Part shown: piece by piece, positions 1-6,037 of the stretch
Position numbering within the stretch: position 1 is the stretch's first letter
How the letters are laid out: each line of letters begins with the position of its first letter
From: Nitrospirae bacterium RBG_13_39_12
GTDB taxonomy: Bacteria; Nitrospirota; Thermodesulfovibrionia; Thermodesulfovibrionales; SM23-35
Assembly (NCBI GenBank): GCA_001805125.1
Contig: MHEF01000089.1
Span: forward strand, 5,008-12,635
Length of the DNA stretch: 7,628 bases
Direction: 5' to 3'
Program-made: the position numbers and the translations under genes
Notes under the pieces: generated by a model
Databases searched by the model: none
The model's input: only the letters and a program-made list of their open reading frames with translations
What the model was told of the DNA's origin: nothing

Positions 1-486
1 GGGCGGAGCGCTCGAACGCTGGATACCTGTATTCATGTATGCCCCGTTGTCATAGCAGATATAAAGCATATCATGACCGCGCTCCATTGCCCCAGAAAGG
101 CTTTGCAGTCCTATATCGTAAGTTCCGCCGTCACCGCCGAATGCAATAAATTTTATCTCCTTATCTATCTTGCCCTGTTTTTTTAAAGACGTGTACATTG
201 CTTCGACACCGGAGATTGTAGCAGCAGCATTCTCAAATGCAGTATGTATCCACGGAATTTTCCATGCAGTATAATCAGAGATACAGGTAGAAACCTCAAG
301 ACACCCTGTTGCATTTGATGCTATGACAGGGTAGTCGGATGCAAGGAGAACCATCTTTACGACTGTCGGTGCACCGCAGCCGGCACACATCCTGTGTCCT
401 GAAGATATCAAAACTTCTTTCTTTGAAAGCTCTCTTAAGTTAAGCGGTTTTGCCGTTGGTTTTCCTTTTACTTTTGCCTTTGCCAT
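1..486 (-). CDS. porB: Pyruvate:ferredoxin oxidoreductase, beta subunit (partial, C-terminus beyond window)
   Basis: Only the first 162 codons are present; the frame stays open to base 1, so the rest lies outside the window. The beta subunit carries the thiamine diphosphate (TPP) diphosphate-binding domain and one [4Fe-4S] cluster, and works in the cytoplasm with the alpha, gamma and delta subunits encoded just upstream. Visible motifs are MCAGCGAP (Cys34 and Cys37) and ATGC (Cys62), the first three cluster ligands of the family; the fourth would lie past the edge. GGDGGTYDIG (117-126) followed by YDNGAYMNTG (145-154) is the GDG...N Mg-TPP motif. The ATG is separated from the porA stop by one base, with a G-rich GGGGG tract in the end of porA as likely ribosome site. 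The first 20 residues are a basic, family-variable leader. Pyruvate specificity is inferred from the whole cluster; related 2-oxoacid enzymes share these motifs. Confidence 0.93.
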   Translation of the reverse strand, partial: MAKAKVKGKPTAKPLNLRELSKKEVLISSGHRMCAGCGAPTVVKMVLLASDYPVIASNATGCLEVSTCISDYTAWKIPWIHTAFENAAATISGVEAMYTSLKKQGKIDKEIKFIAFGGDGGTYDIGLQSLSGAMERGHDMLYICYDNGAYMNTGIQRSSAPP

Positions 487-487
487 A

Positions 488-1669
488 TTACCCCCTAACC
501 CCTATATATTCTTTAACAGTTTTTAATTTCCTTGTATTTGCTATCTCAACAAGCTCGTTAAGAACCTGTTCTGCATGCTCAGGCAGATAGTCCCTTCCTC
601 CAAGTCCATATATCTTGTTGATGAGTGTTGGCCTTTCACTGTAGGGGTAAAGACTTGTTGCGATGTCTATAAATGCCGGTCCGTAAGAACCGCCAAAGGC
701 ATCAGCTCTGTCCAGCACACAAACAGCTTTCAGGTGCTTTAAAGCCCGTCCTATTTCTTCGTAAGGGAATGGTCTGAATAACCTGGGTTTTAACAAACCT
801 GCCTTTATCCCTTTATTTCTAAACTCATCAACCACGTCCTTAGAAGTACCAGCGGCAGAATTCAAAATAACCAGCCCTATTTCTGCATCATCAAGCCTGT
901 ATGTCTCAAATAACCCATATTTTCTGCCGGAGATCTTTTCAAATTCTTTTGCTACATCTAAAACAAAGCCTGTAACTTTTTTCATGACCTCATTCTGTGC
1001 CATCCTGAACTCCATATAATAGTCGGGAAGTATCAGAGGACCATAGCTGATAGGATGTTCTATATTAAGAAGTGCGTTTAATTGCTTATATTCACCGATG
1101 AAATTTGTTACGTCGTCGTCCTCCAGGTATTCTATCCTTTCAATGGAATGGCTTATTATAAATCCGTCCAGACAAACCATTACGGGAAGTCTTATATCCA
1201 TGTGTTCTGCGATACGGAAGGCCTGTATTGTATTGTCATAGGATTCCTGAGCATTCTCTGACCATAATTGTATCCATCCGGAGTCCCTTGCCCCCATTGC
1301 ATCTGAGTGGTCACCATGAATATTCAACGGGGCAGAAAGCGCCCTGTTTACAACAGGCATGACTATTGGAAGTCTTAACCCCGAAGCAATAAACAACATC
1401 TCCCACATAAGAGCAAGTCCCTGGGAGGAGGTAGCAGTCATAACCCTGCCGCCTGCTGCAGATGCTCCTACACATGCGCTCATTGCGCTGTGTTCACTTT
1501 CAACAAGGATCATCTCTGTCTTGACTTTTCCGTTTGATACAAAACTCGTAAACCTTTGCATTATATCCGTCGCAGGGGTTATCGGGTATGCTGCACTTAC
1601 ATCCGGATTCACTTGCCTTAAGGCATTGGCAACTGCTTCATTTCCTGTTACAGCAACAATTATTGACAT
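488..1669 (-). CDS. porA: Pyruvate:ferredoxin oxidoreductase, alpha subunit
   Basis: This 393-residue protein has the normal length for the alpha subunit of four-subunit bacterial and archaeal enzymes. It binds the pyrimidine half of TPP and forms the active site with PorB, giving acetyl-CoA, CO2 and reduced ferredoxin from pyruvate and CoA. The N-terminal pyrimidine-binding domain (about 10-240) contains YPITP (28-32) and VESEHSA (56-62), where Glu59 is the expected cofactor-activating glutamate. RLPIVMPVVNRALSAPLNIH and HSDAMGARDSGWIQL follow. The C-terminal part (about 260-380) has the transketolase C-like fold signature, with LLKPRLFRPFP and YGLGGRDY. The text resembles Thermotoga-type PorA closely, which favours pyruvate over 2-oxoisovalerate as substrate. 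Its ATG shares one base with the porD stop (TAATG) and is preceded by GAGGAGGGG, a strong ribosome site, so it is translationally coupled to porD. Confidence 0.96.
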   Translation of the reverse strand: MSIIVAVTGNEAVANALRQVNPDVSAAYPITPATDIMQRFTSFVSNGKVKTEMILVESEHSAMSACVGASAAGGRVMTATSSQGLALMWEMLFIASGLRLPIVMPVVNRALSAPLNIHGDHSDAMGARDSGWIQLWSENAQESYDNTIQAFRIAEHMDIRLPVMVCLDGFIISHSIERIEYLEDDDVTNFIGEYKQLNALLNIEHPISYGPLILPDYYMEFRMAQNEVMKKVTGFVLDVAKEFEKISGRKYGLFETYRLDDAEIGLVILNSAAGTSKDVVDEFRNKGIKAGLLKPRLFRPFPYEEIGRALKHLKAVCVLDRADAFGGSYGPAFIDIATSLYPYSERPTLINKIYGLGGRDYLPEHAEQVLNELVEIANTRKLKTVKEYIGVRG

Positions 1670-1962
1670 TATTTCCCCTCCTCTACCATAACAATCGCCT
1701 TTTTCCCTTTCTTACCCGGACACTCAAGCGCACATATCCCGCAGCCTTTGCAATAATCATAATCAAACTCAGCTCTTTTACCGTCCTTAACCTTGATTGC
1801 CATATCAGGACAATAGATCCAGCAAAACATGCACTGTATGCAATTTTCTTCCTTCCATATAGGTCTGAACGACCTCCATGAGCCTGTCTTGAACTCTACT
1901 GCATTTCCCGCATCGAGTATGACAGCCCCAGGGGTAAGCTCTCTCCATCCCTTTAATTTCAT
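1669..1962 (-). CDS. porD: Pyruvate:ferredoxin oxidoreductase, delta subunit (2x[4Fe-4S] ferredoxin)
   Basis: A 97-residue ferredoxin-like subunit that carries electrons from the TPP site and the PorB cluster to free ferredoxin. Two classical cluster motifs are intact: Cys41-x2-Cys44-x2-Cys47-x3-Cys51-Pro and Cys71-x2-Cys74-x2-Cys77-x3-Cys81-Pro, enough for two [4Fe-4S] clusters. The N-terminal segment includes TGSWR (26-30), typical of PorD and the delta subunits of related 2-oxoacid oxidoreductases, which separates it from a stand-alone ferredoxin. The ATG overlaps the porG stop as ATGA, and AAGAAGG just upstream is the likely ribosome site. Its stop overlaps the porA start by one base. No signal peptide or membrane segment is present. 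Confidence 0.95.
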   Translation of the reverse strand: MKLKGWRELTPGAVILDAGNAVEFKTGSWRSFRPIWKEENCIQCMFCWIYCPDMAIKVKDGKRAEFDYDYCKGCGICALECPGKKGKKAIVMVEEGK

Positions 1963-2534
1963 CCTTCTTTCCCCTCCTCATATCCGCGTCTTGCAGCTTC
2001 GAGATTGCCGTCTATTATTTTCTGAGAAAACTTCTTCCCGAAGCTTTTTCCGACATCCTCCAGAAGATGTTCAAGTGTTACAATACCGGTCACTTTACAC
2101 ACTGCACCCAGCATTGGAGAATTTGGCAATGCTCTTCCAATACACTCCATGGCTATTTTAGTAGCATCAACAGTAAAAACCTTTTGTCCTTGTTTTGCAT
2201 TGAGCTTTGCCCTTATCTCTTTCGGATCTTTTGATGTATTAACAACAAATATTGCATCCTCTGTAGCTCCTTCAGCTACATTAATGCTGTCAATCAGTGT
2301 GGCGTCAACAACACTGACAACCTGTGGATGAAGCACAGGGCAGTGCATCCTAAGCTCTTTCTGGCTCACGCGGTTGTATGCTCTCAACGGTGCTCCGGAT
2401 CTTTCAGGACCATATTCAGGAAATGCCTGTACGTATCTCCCGCCACTTAAACAAGTATCTGCAAGCACCTTGGCAGCAGTGACCGTCCCCTGACCTCCCC
2501 TTCCATGCCACCTTATTTCCAATGTTTCAGCCAT
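1959..2534 (-). CDS. porG: Pyruvate:ferredoxin oxidoreductase, gamma subunit
   Basis: First gene of the por operon, 191 residues from the chosen start, a normal size for the gamma subunit. This subunit forms the domain that helps bind CoA and completes the heterotetramer. It begins LEIRWHGRGGQG, and HGRGGQG (10-16) is the family hallmark; FPEYGPERSGAP (38-49) is the second conserved block. The frame can be extended five codons to a TTG at 2549, but that would place the Shine-Dalgarno inside the gene. GGAGGG lies 5 nt before the ATG at 2534, so I use that ATG. The stop overlaps the porD start as ATGA. The gene order gamma-delta-alpha-beta is the one seen in Thermotoga and Pyrococcus. A good promoter lies about 30 bp upstream. 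Substrate is given as pyruvate from the PorA resemblance; the gamma subunit alone does not tell. Confidence 0.95.
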   Translation of the reverse strand: MAETLEIRWHGRGGQGTVTAAKVLADTCLSGGRYVQAFPEYGPERSGAPLRAYNRVSQKELRMHCPVLHPQVVSVVDATLIDSINVAEGATEDAIFVVNTSKDPKEIRAKLNAKQGQKVFTVDATKIAMECIGRALPNSPMLGAVCKVTGIVTLEHLLEDVGKSFGKKFSQKIIDGNLEAARRGYEEGKEG

Positions 2535-2539
2535 TTTAT

Positions 2540-2545
2540 CCCTCC
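2540..2545 (-). promoter_or_regulatory. Ribosome binding site deciding the porG start
   Basis: GGAGGG reads toward porG and ends 5 nt before the ATG at 2534. It falls within the codons of the longer TTG-initiated frame, which argues that the longer form is not the real start. Confidence 0.85.
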
Positions 2546-2565
2546 ACAAGAATTTGGACTATATG

Positions 2566-2594
2566 ATTTTAGACAATATCAGACCATTTTTCAA
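2566..2594 (-). promoter_or_regulatory. Predicted sigma70-type promoter of the por operon
   Basis: On the minus strand, TTGAAA (2594-2589, 5 of 6 consensus) is followed by exactly 17 bp and TAAAAT (2571-2566, 5 of 6). Transcription would begin near 2558-2560, giving a short leader of about 25 nt that carries the GGAGGG ribosome site. A perfect TATAAT (2603-2598) lies further upstream but has no good -35 box. Predicted from hexamers and spacing only. Confidence 0.65.
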
Positions 2595-2648
2595 GCTATT
2601 ATATATTTATTAAGATATCATAAGGTCATTAAAACTGACAAACCACAT

Positions 2649-2677
2649 TTGACTAAATCATCTGACTTATTTATTGT
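2649..2677 (+). promoter_or_regulatory. Predicted promoter of the yicC-remA-gmk-rpoZ-coaBC operon
   Basis: TTGACT (2649-2654, 5 of 6 consensus) is followed by 17 bp and TATTGT (2672-2677, 4 of 6, with the key TA and final T kept). The predicted start of transcription, 7-9 nt downstream, falls at about 2684-2686, on or beside the yicC ATG. A better-looking TATAAA at 2677-2682 has a 22-bp spacing from the same -35 box, which is too long. It is weaker than the divergent por promoter. Confidence 0.45.
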
Positions 2678-2685
2678 ATAAAAAT

Positions 2686-3534
2686 ATGATACAGAGCATG
2701 ACAGGTTTTGGCAGTGCGGAAAATAATGAATTCAGGGTTGAAATTCGTTCCCTGAATCACAGGTTTATTGATATAGCAATTAAGATGCCTCCTTACATGA
2801 ATCAATATGAAATTCCCCTGAGGAATTCCATTAAAGAGAGGTTTAAAAGAGGAAGGTTTGATGTATTTATTTCTGCAACCAATAACAACCAAGTACAAAT
2901 AAAAATTAATAAAGAACTAGCGAGGAATATCTATTCCAACCTTAAGGACTTGCAGAAAGAATTTACAATCCCCGGAAAAATAAACATGGAAACGCTTTTA
3001 GGATACAGAGAGATCCTCATTGAGGAAGAACCACAATACGATATAGACGCTCTTTATGCCTCTTTTAATGAGGCCATTTCCAATCTCGAGTCGATGCGAA
3101 TGAGGGAGGGCGCCCTTCTTTCCGAAGAGTTACTTAAAAGAATCAGGTTATTAGATAAGATGAATAATGAAATAAAATTACTCGTACCCAATGAGATTGC
3201 AAAATGGAGGGAAAAATTTACTGAAAGGCTTAAGTCCGTGCTTGATACCGAGGGTACAGACGCTAACAGGATAATCCAGGAAGCTGCAATATTGGCTGAT
3301 AAATTTGACATATCAGAAGAAGTAAGCAGAGTAGAAAGTCATATAAAACAGTTTATAGAAATTTTAGATAATGGTAATATTATAGGGAAAAAGCTTGATT
3401 TTCTTCTTCAGGAAATAAATAGGGAAGTGAACACTTTATCGTATAAGTCAAGTGATTATGCAGTATCAAGTCTTGTAATTGAGATGAAAACAGAGATTGA
3501 AAAAATCAGAGAACAGGTACAGAACATACAATGA
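2686..3534 (+). CDS. yicC: YicC/YloC family endoribonuclease
   Basis: A 282-residue protein, close to the usual 290 or so. It starts MIQSMTGFG, the standard YicC opening, and that is why I start at the ATG at 2686 instead of the TTG four codons upstream. The YicC N-terminal domain covers about 1-155 and includes SLNHRFID (22-29). The C-terminal DUF1732 domain covers about 200-282 with KLDFLLQEINREVNTL (236-251) and the closing EKIREQVQNIQ, both highly conserved in the family. Members in E. coli and Bacillus are reported as endoribonucleases, with a link to small-RNA decay in E. coli; the substrate here is unknown. No membrane segment or signal peptide. No Shine-Dalgarno is visible upstream, which fits a leaderless or weakly initiated first gene. 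The stop TGA lies within an ATGA that could be an upstream start of remA. Confidence 0.93.
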   Translation: MIQSMTGFGSAENNEFRVEIRSLNHRFIDIAIKMPPYMNQYEIPLRNSIKERFKRGRFDVFISATNNNQVQIKINKELARNIYSNLKDLQKEFTIPGKINMETLLGYREILIEEEPQYDIDALYASFNEAISNLESMRMREGALLSEELLKRIRLLDKMNNEIKLLVPNEIAKWREKFTERLKSVLDTEGTDANRIIQEAAILADKFDISEEVSRVESHIKQFIEILDNGNIIGKKLDFLLQEINREVNTLSYKSSDYAVSSLVIEMKTEIEKIREQVQNIQ

Positions 3535-3545
3535 AAGGAATAATT

Positions 3546-3830
3546 ATGAAAAAAGGCGATGCAAGTCCGGTACTCGTCAACATCGGGTTCGGGAACGTTG
3601 TAGCAGCATCCAAGGTTGTTGCAATTGTAACTCCAGGTTCTGCACCCATGAAAAGACTTCGTGAGGAGGCAAAAAAGACAGGAAGATTAATTGATGCAAC
3701 CGAGGGAAGGCGTACCCGTTCAATAATCGTTACTGACAGTAACCATATAATACTATCCGCAATTCAGGCAGAGACAATTACACAAAGGTTCTTCGAAGGA
3801 AAGGAAGCCATTGCAGGAGAAGAAGACTAA
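3546..3830 (+). CDS. remA: RemA/DUF370 family DNA-binding regulator
   Basis: A 94-residue protein from the chosen start. The core LVNIGFGNVV (10-19), the AIVTPGSAPMKRL segment (26-38), LIDATEGRRTRSIIVTDS (48-65) and ILSAIQ (69-74) match RemA, which in Bacillus forms ring-like oligomers that bind DNA repeats and activate biofilm matrix genes. The arginines of GRRTR are the residues implicated in DNA binding there. In Gram-negative anaerobes the protein is usually found, as here, between yicC and gmk, and its targets are mostly unknown. Two starts are possible: ATG at 3531, overlapping the yicC stop as ATGA, and ATG at 3546, with AAAGGA 6 nt upstream. I prefer 3546 because the family begins only a few residues before the NIGFGN motif. 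The C-terminal tail (about 80-94) is short and acidic. The last 20 bases overlap gmk. Confidence 0.9.
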   Translation: MKKGDASPVLVNIGFGNVVAASKVVAIVTPGSAPMKRLREEAKKTGRLIDATEGRRTRSIIVTDSNHIILSAIQAETITQRFFEGKEAIAGEED

Positions 3831-4440
3831 AGGTCGCCTGTTCATCGTCTCTGCGCCTTCAGGTACCGGCAAAACAACTTTATGCAAGAAGATTATCTCT
3901 GCACTGCCTAACCTGAATTTTTCAGTATCATACACAACACGGCCCCCGCGTCCAGGTGAAGTTGATAACAGGGATTATACTTTTGTAACAAGGACCCGTT
4001 TCAGTTCGATGCTCGATAAAGGAGAATTTATAGAGTGGGCAGAAATACATGATGAGCTTTACGGCACATCAAAGAAAAGACTCGCAGAACTCATGAGATC
4101 AGGCATTGATGTTATACTGGATATTGATACACAGGGAACGATGAAGTTAAAAAAGAAAAACAAGGAAGGTATATACATATTCATACTCCCACCCTCTATG
4201 GAAGTACTGAAAAAAAGACTCGAAAAAAGAATGACTAATGCAAAAGAGGATATTGAAAAAAGGCTCAAAACAGCTGTTCTCGAAATAAAAAGATACAGCA
4301 ATTATGATTATGTTATAATTAATGACACGCTTAACAATGCGCTTAAGGAACTCGAGGCGATAATAATCTCACACAGGTGCAGCACTAAAATGATAAACTC
4401 TTTCTGGATAAAAGAAAGTTTTTTAAATAAAAGGAGGTAA
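3811..4440 (+). CDS. gmk: Guanylate kinase
   Basis: A 209-residue cytoplasmic enzyme that phosphorylates GMP to GDP with ATP; the length is normal. The ATP P-loop is SAPSGTGKTT (14-23) with Lys21. The GMP-binding segment is YTTRPPRPGEVDNRDYTFV (41-59) with Arg44, Arg47 and Tyr56, followed by GEFIEWAEIHDELYGT (71-86) with Glu75. LDIDTQG (103-109) is the strand-end motif before the CORE helix, and the lid is rich in Arg and Lys (about 130-155). All key elements are intact. The start is a TTG inside the end of remA, 20 bases before the remA stop is complete. It has AAGGAAG closely upstream, and no other in-frame start precedes the P-loop strand. The overlap implies translational coupling. The stop codon TAA overlaps the Shine-Dalgarno of rpoZ. 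Confidence 0.96.
   Translation: MQEKKTKGRLFIVSAPSGTGKTTLCKKIISALPNLNFSVSYTTRPPRPGEVDNRDYTFVTRTRFSSMLDKGEFIEWAEIHDELYGTSKKRLAELMRSGIDVILDIDTQGTMKLKKKNKEGIYIFILPPSMEVLKKRLEKRMTNAKEDIEKRLKTAVLEIKRYSNYDYVIINDTLNNALKELEAIIISHRCSTKMINSFWIKESFLNKRR
4431..4438 (+). promoter_or_regulatory. Strong ribosome binding site for the GTG-initiated rpoZ
   Basis: AAGGAGGT ends 5 nt before the GTG at 4444 and is the strongest ribosome site in the window. Its last T is the first base of the gmk stop codon, so ribosomes finishing gmk sit on it. It supports the GTG as the true start. Confidence 0.8.
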
Positions 4441-4443
4441 ATT

Positions 4444-4842
4444 GTGAATATTATTTCTCTGCCGATTGAATATGACCGTCATAATATCGACAGTAAATTC
4501 AGGATTATTGCAATAGCATCTCAGAGAGCAAAAGAGCTTTCTGTCGGCGCTAAACCTAAGGTTAAAACGAAGGCCAAGAAGGTTACCACCATATCTCTTG
4601 AGGAGACATTGAGTAATACCATCGAATTCCTTATAGGTGACCAGGCTAAAAAGGCAAAAGAAGAATCAAAGAGATTTGACTATAGAAAAATTCTTGAGGA
4701 GAAAAAGAAAGAAATAAGCGGTGAGGACCTTACAGAGTTTGAGAAAGATTTAAAAGTCTATCTCCACGAAAAGGAGTCAATGGATAAGAGGGCTCTTGAG
4801 GGGCTTTTCAATGAAAAAAGAGAGGAAAATTCTAAAGGATAA
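4444..4842 (+). CDS. rpoZ: RNA polymerase omega subunit with long charged C-terminal extension
   Basis: Residues 10-65 match omega: DSKFRIIAIASQRAKELSVG (16-35) corresponds to the conserved helix around [20 protein letters not shown] of E. coli, and KVTTISLEETLSNTIEF (46-62) to KTTVIALREIEEGLI. Omega binds the beta-prime C-terminus, assists polymerase assembly and is part of a ppGpp site in proteobacteria. The loop between the two conserved blocks is unusually basic (AKPKVKTKAKK, 36-46). After residue 65 there is an extension of about 67 residues, almost all charged and probably helical, which makes the protein 132 residues against about 70-90 in typical members. The start is GTG with a strong Shine-Dalgarno. 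The gene begins 3 nt after gmk and its end overlaps coaBC by 32 bases. The assignment rests on the core motif and on the gmk-rpoZ-coaBC neighbourhood, which is widely conserved. Confidence 0.88.
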   Translation: MNIISLPIEYDRHNIDSKFRIIAIASQRAKELSVGAKPKVKTKAKKVTTISLEETLSNTIEFLIGDQAKKAKEESKRFDYRKILEEKKKEISGEDLTEFEKDLKVYLHEKESMDKRALEGLFNEKREENSKG

Positions 4843-6001
4843 ATCCATACTCCTTGGAGTTACAGGTGGTGTTGCTGCTTACAAATCTGTTGATTTAATA
4901 AGAAGACTCAGGGAAGAAGGTTCATCGGTCACTGTTATTATGACCGATGCCGCAAAATATTTTGCAACCTCTCTCTCTCTCGAGGTTGCATCTCAGAACA
5001 AAGTTTATTCAGATCTCTTCAGTTATCCCATGGCGCACATAAACTTGCCTGCCGATGCTGATATAATGGTTATCGCACCTGCAACAGCAAACATTATAGG
5101 CAAACTTGCAAATGGTATTGCCGATAATCTCCTGAGCACTTGTTTCCTGTCATTCAGGGGCAAAACAGTAATTGCACCTTCTATGAACTGGAGAATGTAT
5201 GAGAATCCTATTTTCCAGGAAAATCTCAGACATCTGTTATCACATGGAGTTGTTCAGGTAGGTCCTGAAAAGGGCAGTCTTGCCTGTGGAGAAGAAGGTA
5301 CCGGAAGGATGGCAGATATTCCAGATATTATCGAGTCAATAAAAGCTTCACTATCAAAAAAAGATCTTTTAAACGAGAAAATTCTTATAACCGCAGGTCC
5401 AACAAGAGAATACCTTGATCCAGTCAGGTTTATATCAAACAGGTCATCAGGCAGGATGGGCTATGCCATTGCCAGAGCTGCTCTCAGGAGAGGCGCCAGA
5501 GTAACACTAATCAGCGGCAATTCATCATTAGAACGACCAACGGGCGCAAATTTCATTTCCGTAGATACGTCAGCTGATATGTTAAACGCAGTAAATAATG
5601 AGATGGATTCGTCAACCGTGCTGATAATGTCTGCTGCTGTTTCCGATTTCATGCCGGTAAAAAAGTCTACGAACAAAATCGAGAAATCCGGAAACTTATT
5701 TTTGAGATTAAAACTTACACCTGATATTATCTCCGGGGTCGGGAAGAAAAGAACCAGGCCGTTTATTATAGGGTTTGCAGCAGAGAGCGGCGAAAGGATT
5801 AAACGAGCGAAAAAGAAATTAAAAGAAAAGAATATGGATATGATTATATTTAATAATGTTACAGAAACTGGGTCAGGGTTCGATACCGATACAAACAGAG
5901 TCGTAATTATTGATAGAAAAAAAGAAACGAAGCTTCCTCTTATGAGCAAAAACTCTGTTGCAGATGCAATATTAGACAGACTGACTGAAATCAGGGCTTG
6001 A
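4811..6001 (+). CDS. coaBC: Bifunctional phosphopantothenoylcysteine decarboxylase / phosphopantothenate-cysteine ligase
   Basis: A 396-residue fusion that makes 4'-phosphopantetheine for coenzyme A: the C-terminal CoaB half joins cysteine to phosphopantothenate using CTP, and the N-terminal CoaC half decarboxylates the product using FMN. CoaC (about 10-185) has GVTGGVAAYKS (16-26), His76 in MAHINL, APATANIIGKLANGIADNLLST (89-110, FMN site), PSMNWRM with Asn126, and GSLACGEEGTGRM with Cys159. CoaB (about 188-396) has ILITAGPTREYLDPVRFISN with Asn210, then RSSGRMG, MSAAVSDFMP (273-282) and Lys289. These match the E. coli catalytic residues His75, Asn125, Cys158, Asn210 and Lys289, so both halves should be active. 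PSMN replaces the more usual PAMN, a mild change. I start at ATG 4811, 7 nt after GAGGGG, and not at the TTG five codons upstream; the gene then overlaps rpoZ by 32 bases. Confidence 0.96.
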   Translation: MKKERKILKDKSILLGVTGGVAAYKSVDLIRRLREEGSSVTVIMTDAAKYFATSLSLEVASQNKVYSDLFSYPMAHINLPADADIMVIAPATANIIGKLANGIADNLLSTCFLSFRGKTVIAPSMNWRMYENPIFQENLRHLLSHGVVQVGPEKGSLACGEEGTGRMADIPDIIESIKASLSKKDLLNEKILITAGPTREYLDPVRFISNRSSGRMGYAIARAALRRGARVTLISGNSSLERPTGANFISVDTSADMLNAVNNEMDSSTVLIMSAAVSDFMPVKKSTNKIEKSGNLFLRLKLTPDIISGVGKKRTRPFIIGFAAESGERIKRAKKKLKEKNMDMIIFNNVTETGSGFDTDTNRVVIIDRKKETKLPLMSKNSVADAILDRLTEIRA

Positions 6002-6010
6002 CTTTTTTTT

Positions 6011-6028
6011 AAATTTTGTTGAAAATTT
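6011..6028. repeat. AT-only inverted repeat after a T-run, between coaBC and the TPR gene
   Basis: AAATTTT (6011-6017) and AAAATTT (6022-6028) are perfect 7-bp arms around GTTG. Eight T residues (6003-6010) come directly before. The TPR gene's weak GGA ribosome site touches the right arm. As RNA the stem has no G-C pair and would be unstable, so it is a poor terminator; it could also be simple AT bias. TTGACT at 5998-6003 with GAAAAT at 6021-6026 (17 bp apart) could be a weak internal promoter covering the same bases. Confidence 0.4.
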
Positions 6029-6037
6029 GGACATATT

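Noticed and set aside
1359..2331. Several plus-strand open frames of 60-110 codons across the por operon
   Set aside because: They are antisense to porA, porD and porG, which carry clear cluster and cofactor motifs; the plus-strand translations look like random shadow sequence.
2535..2549. TTG start five codons upstream of the chosen porG start
   Set aside because: It would place the GGAGGG ribosome site inside the gene, and the family begins shortly before the HGRGGQG motif.
2598..2603. Perfect TATAAT (minus strand) as the main por -10 box
   Set aside because: No acceptable -35 hexamer lies 16-18 bp upstream, whereas TTGAAA-17-TAAAAT closer to porG is balanced and well spaced.
5981..6010. 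Intrinsic terminator at the end of coaBC
   Set aside because: There is a T-run, but the only stem before it is a 4-bp CTGA/TCAG pairing separated from the T-run by several bases; too weak to call.
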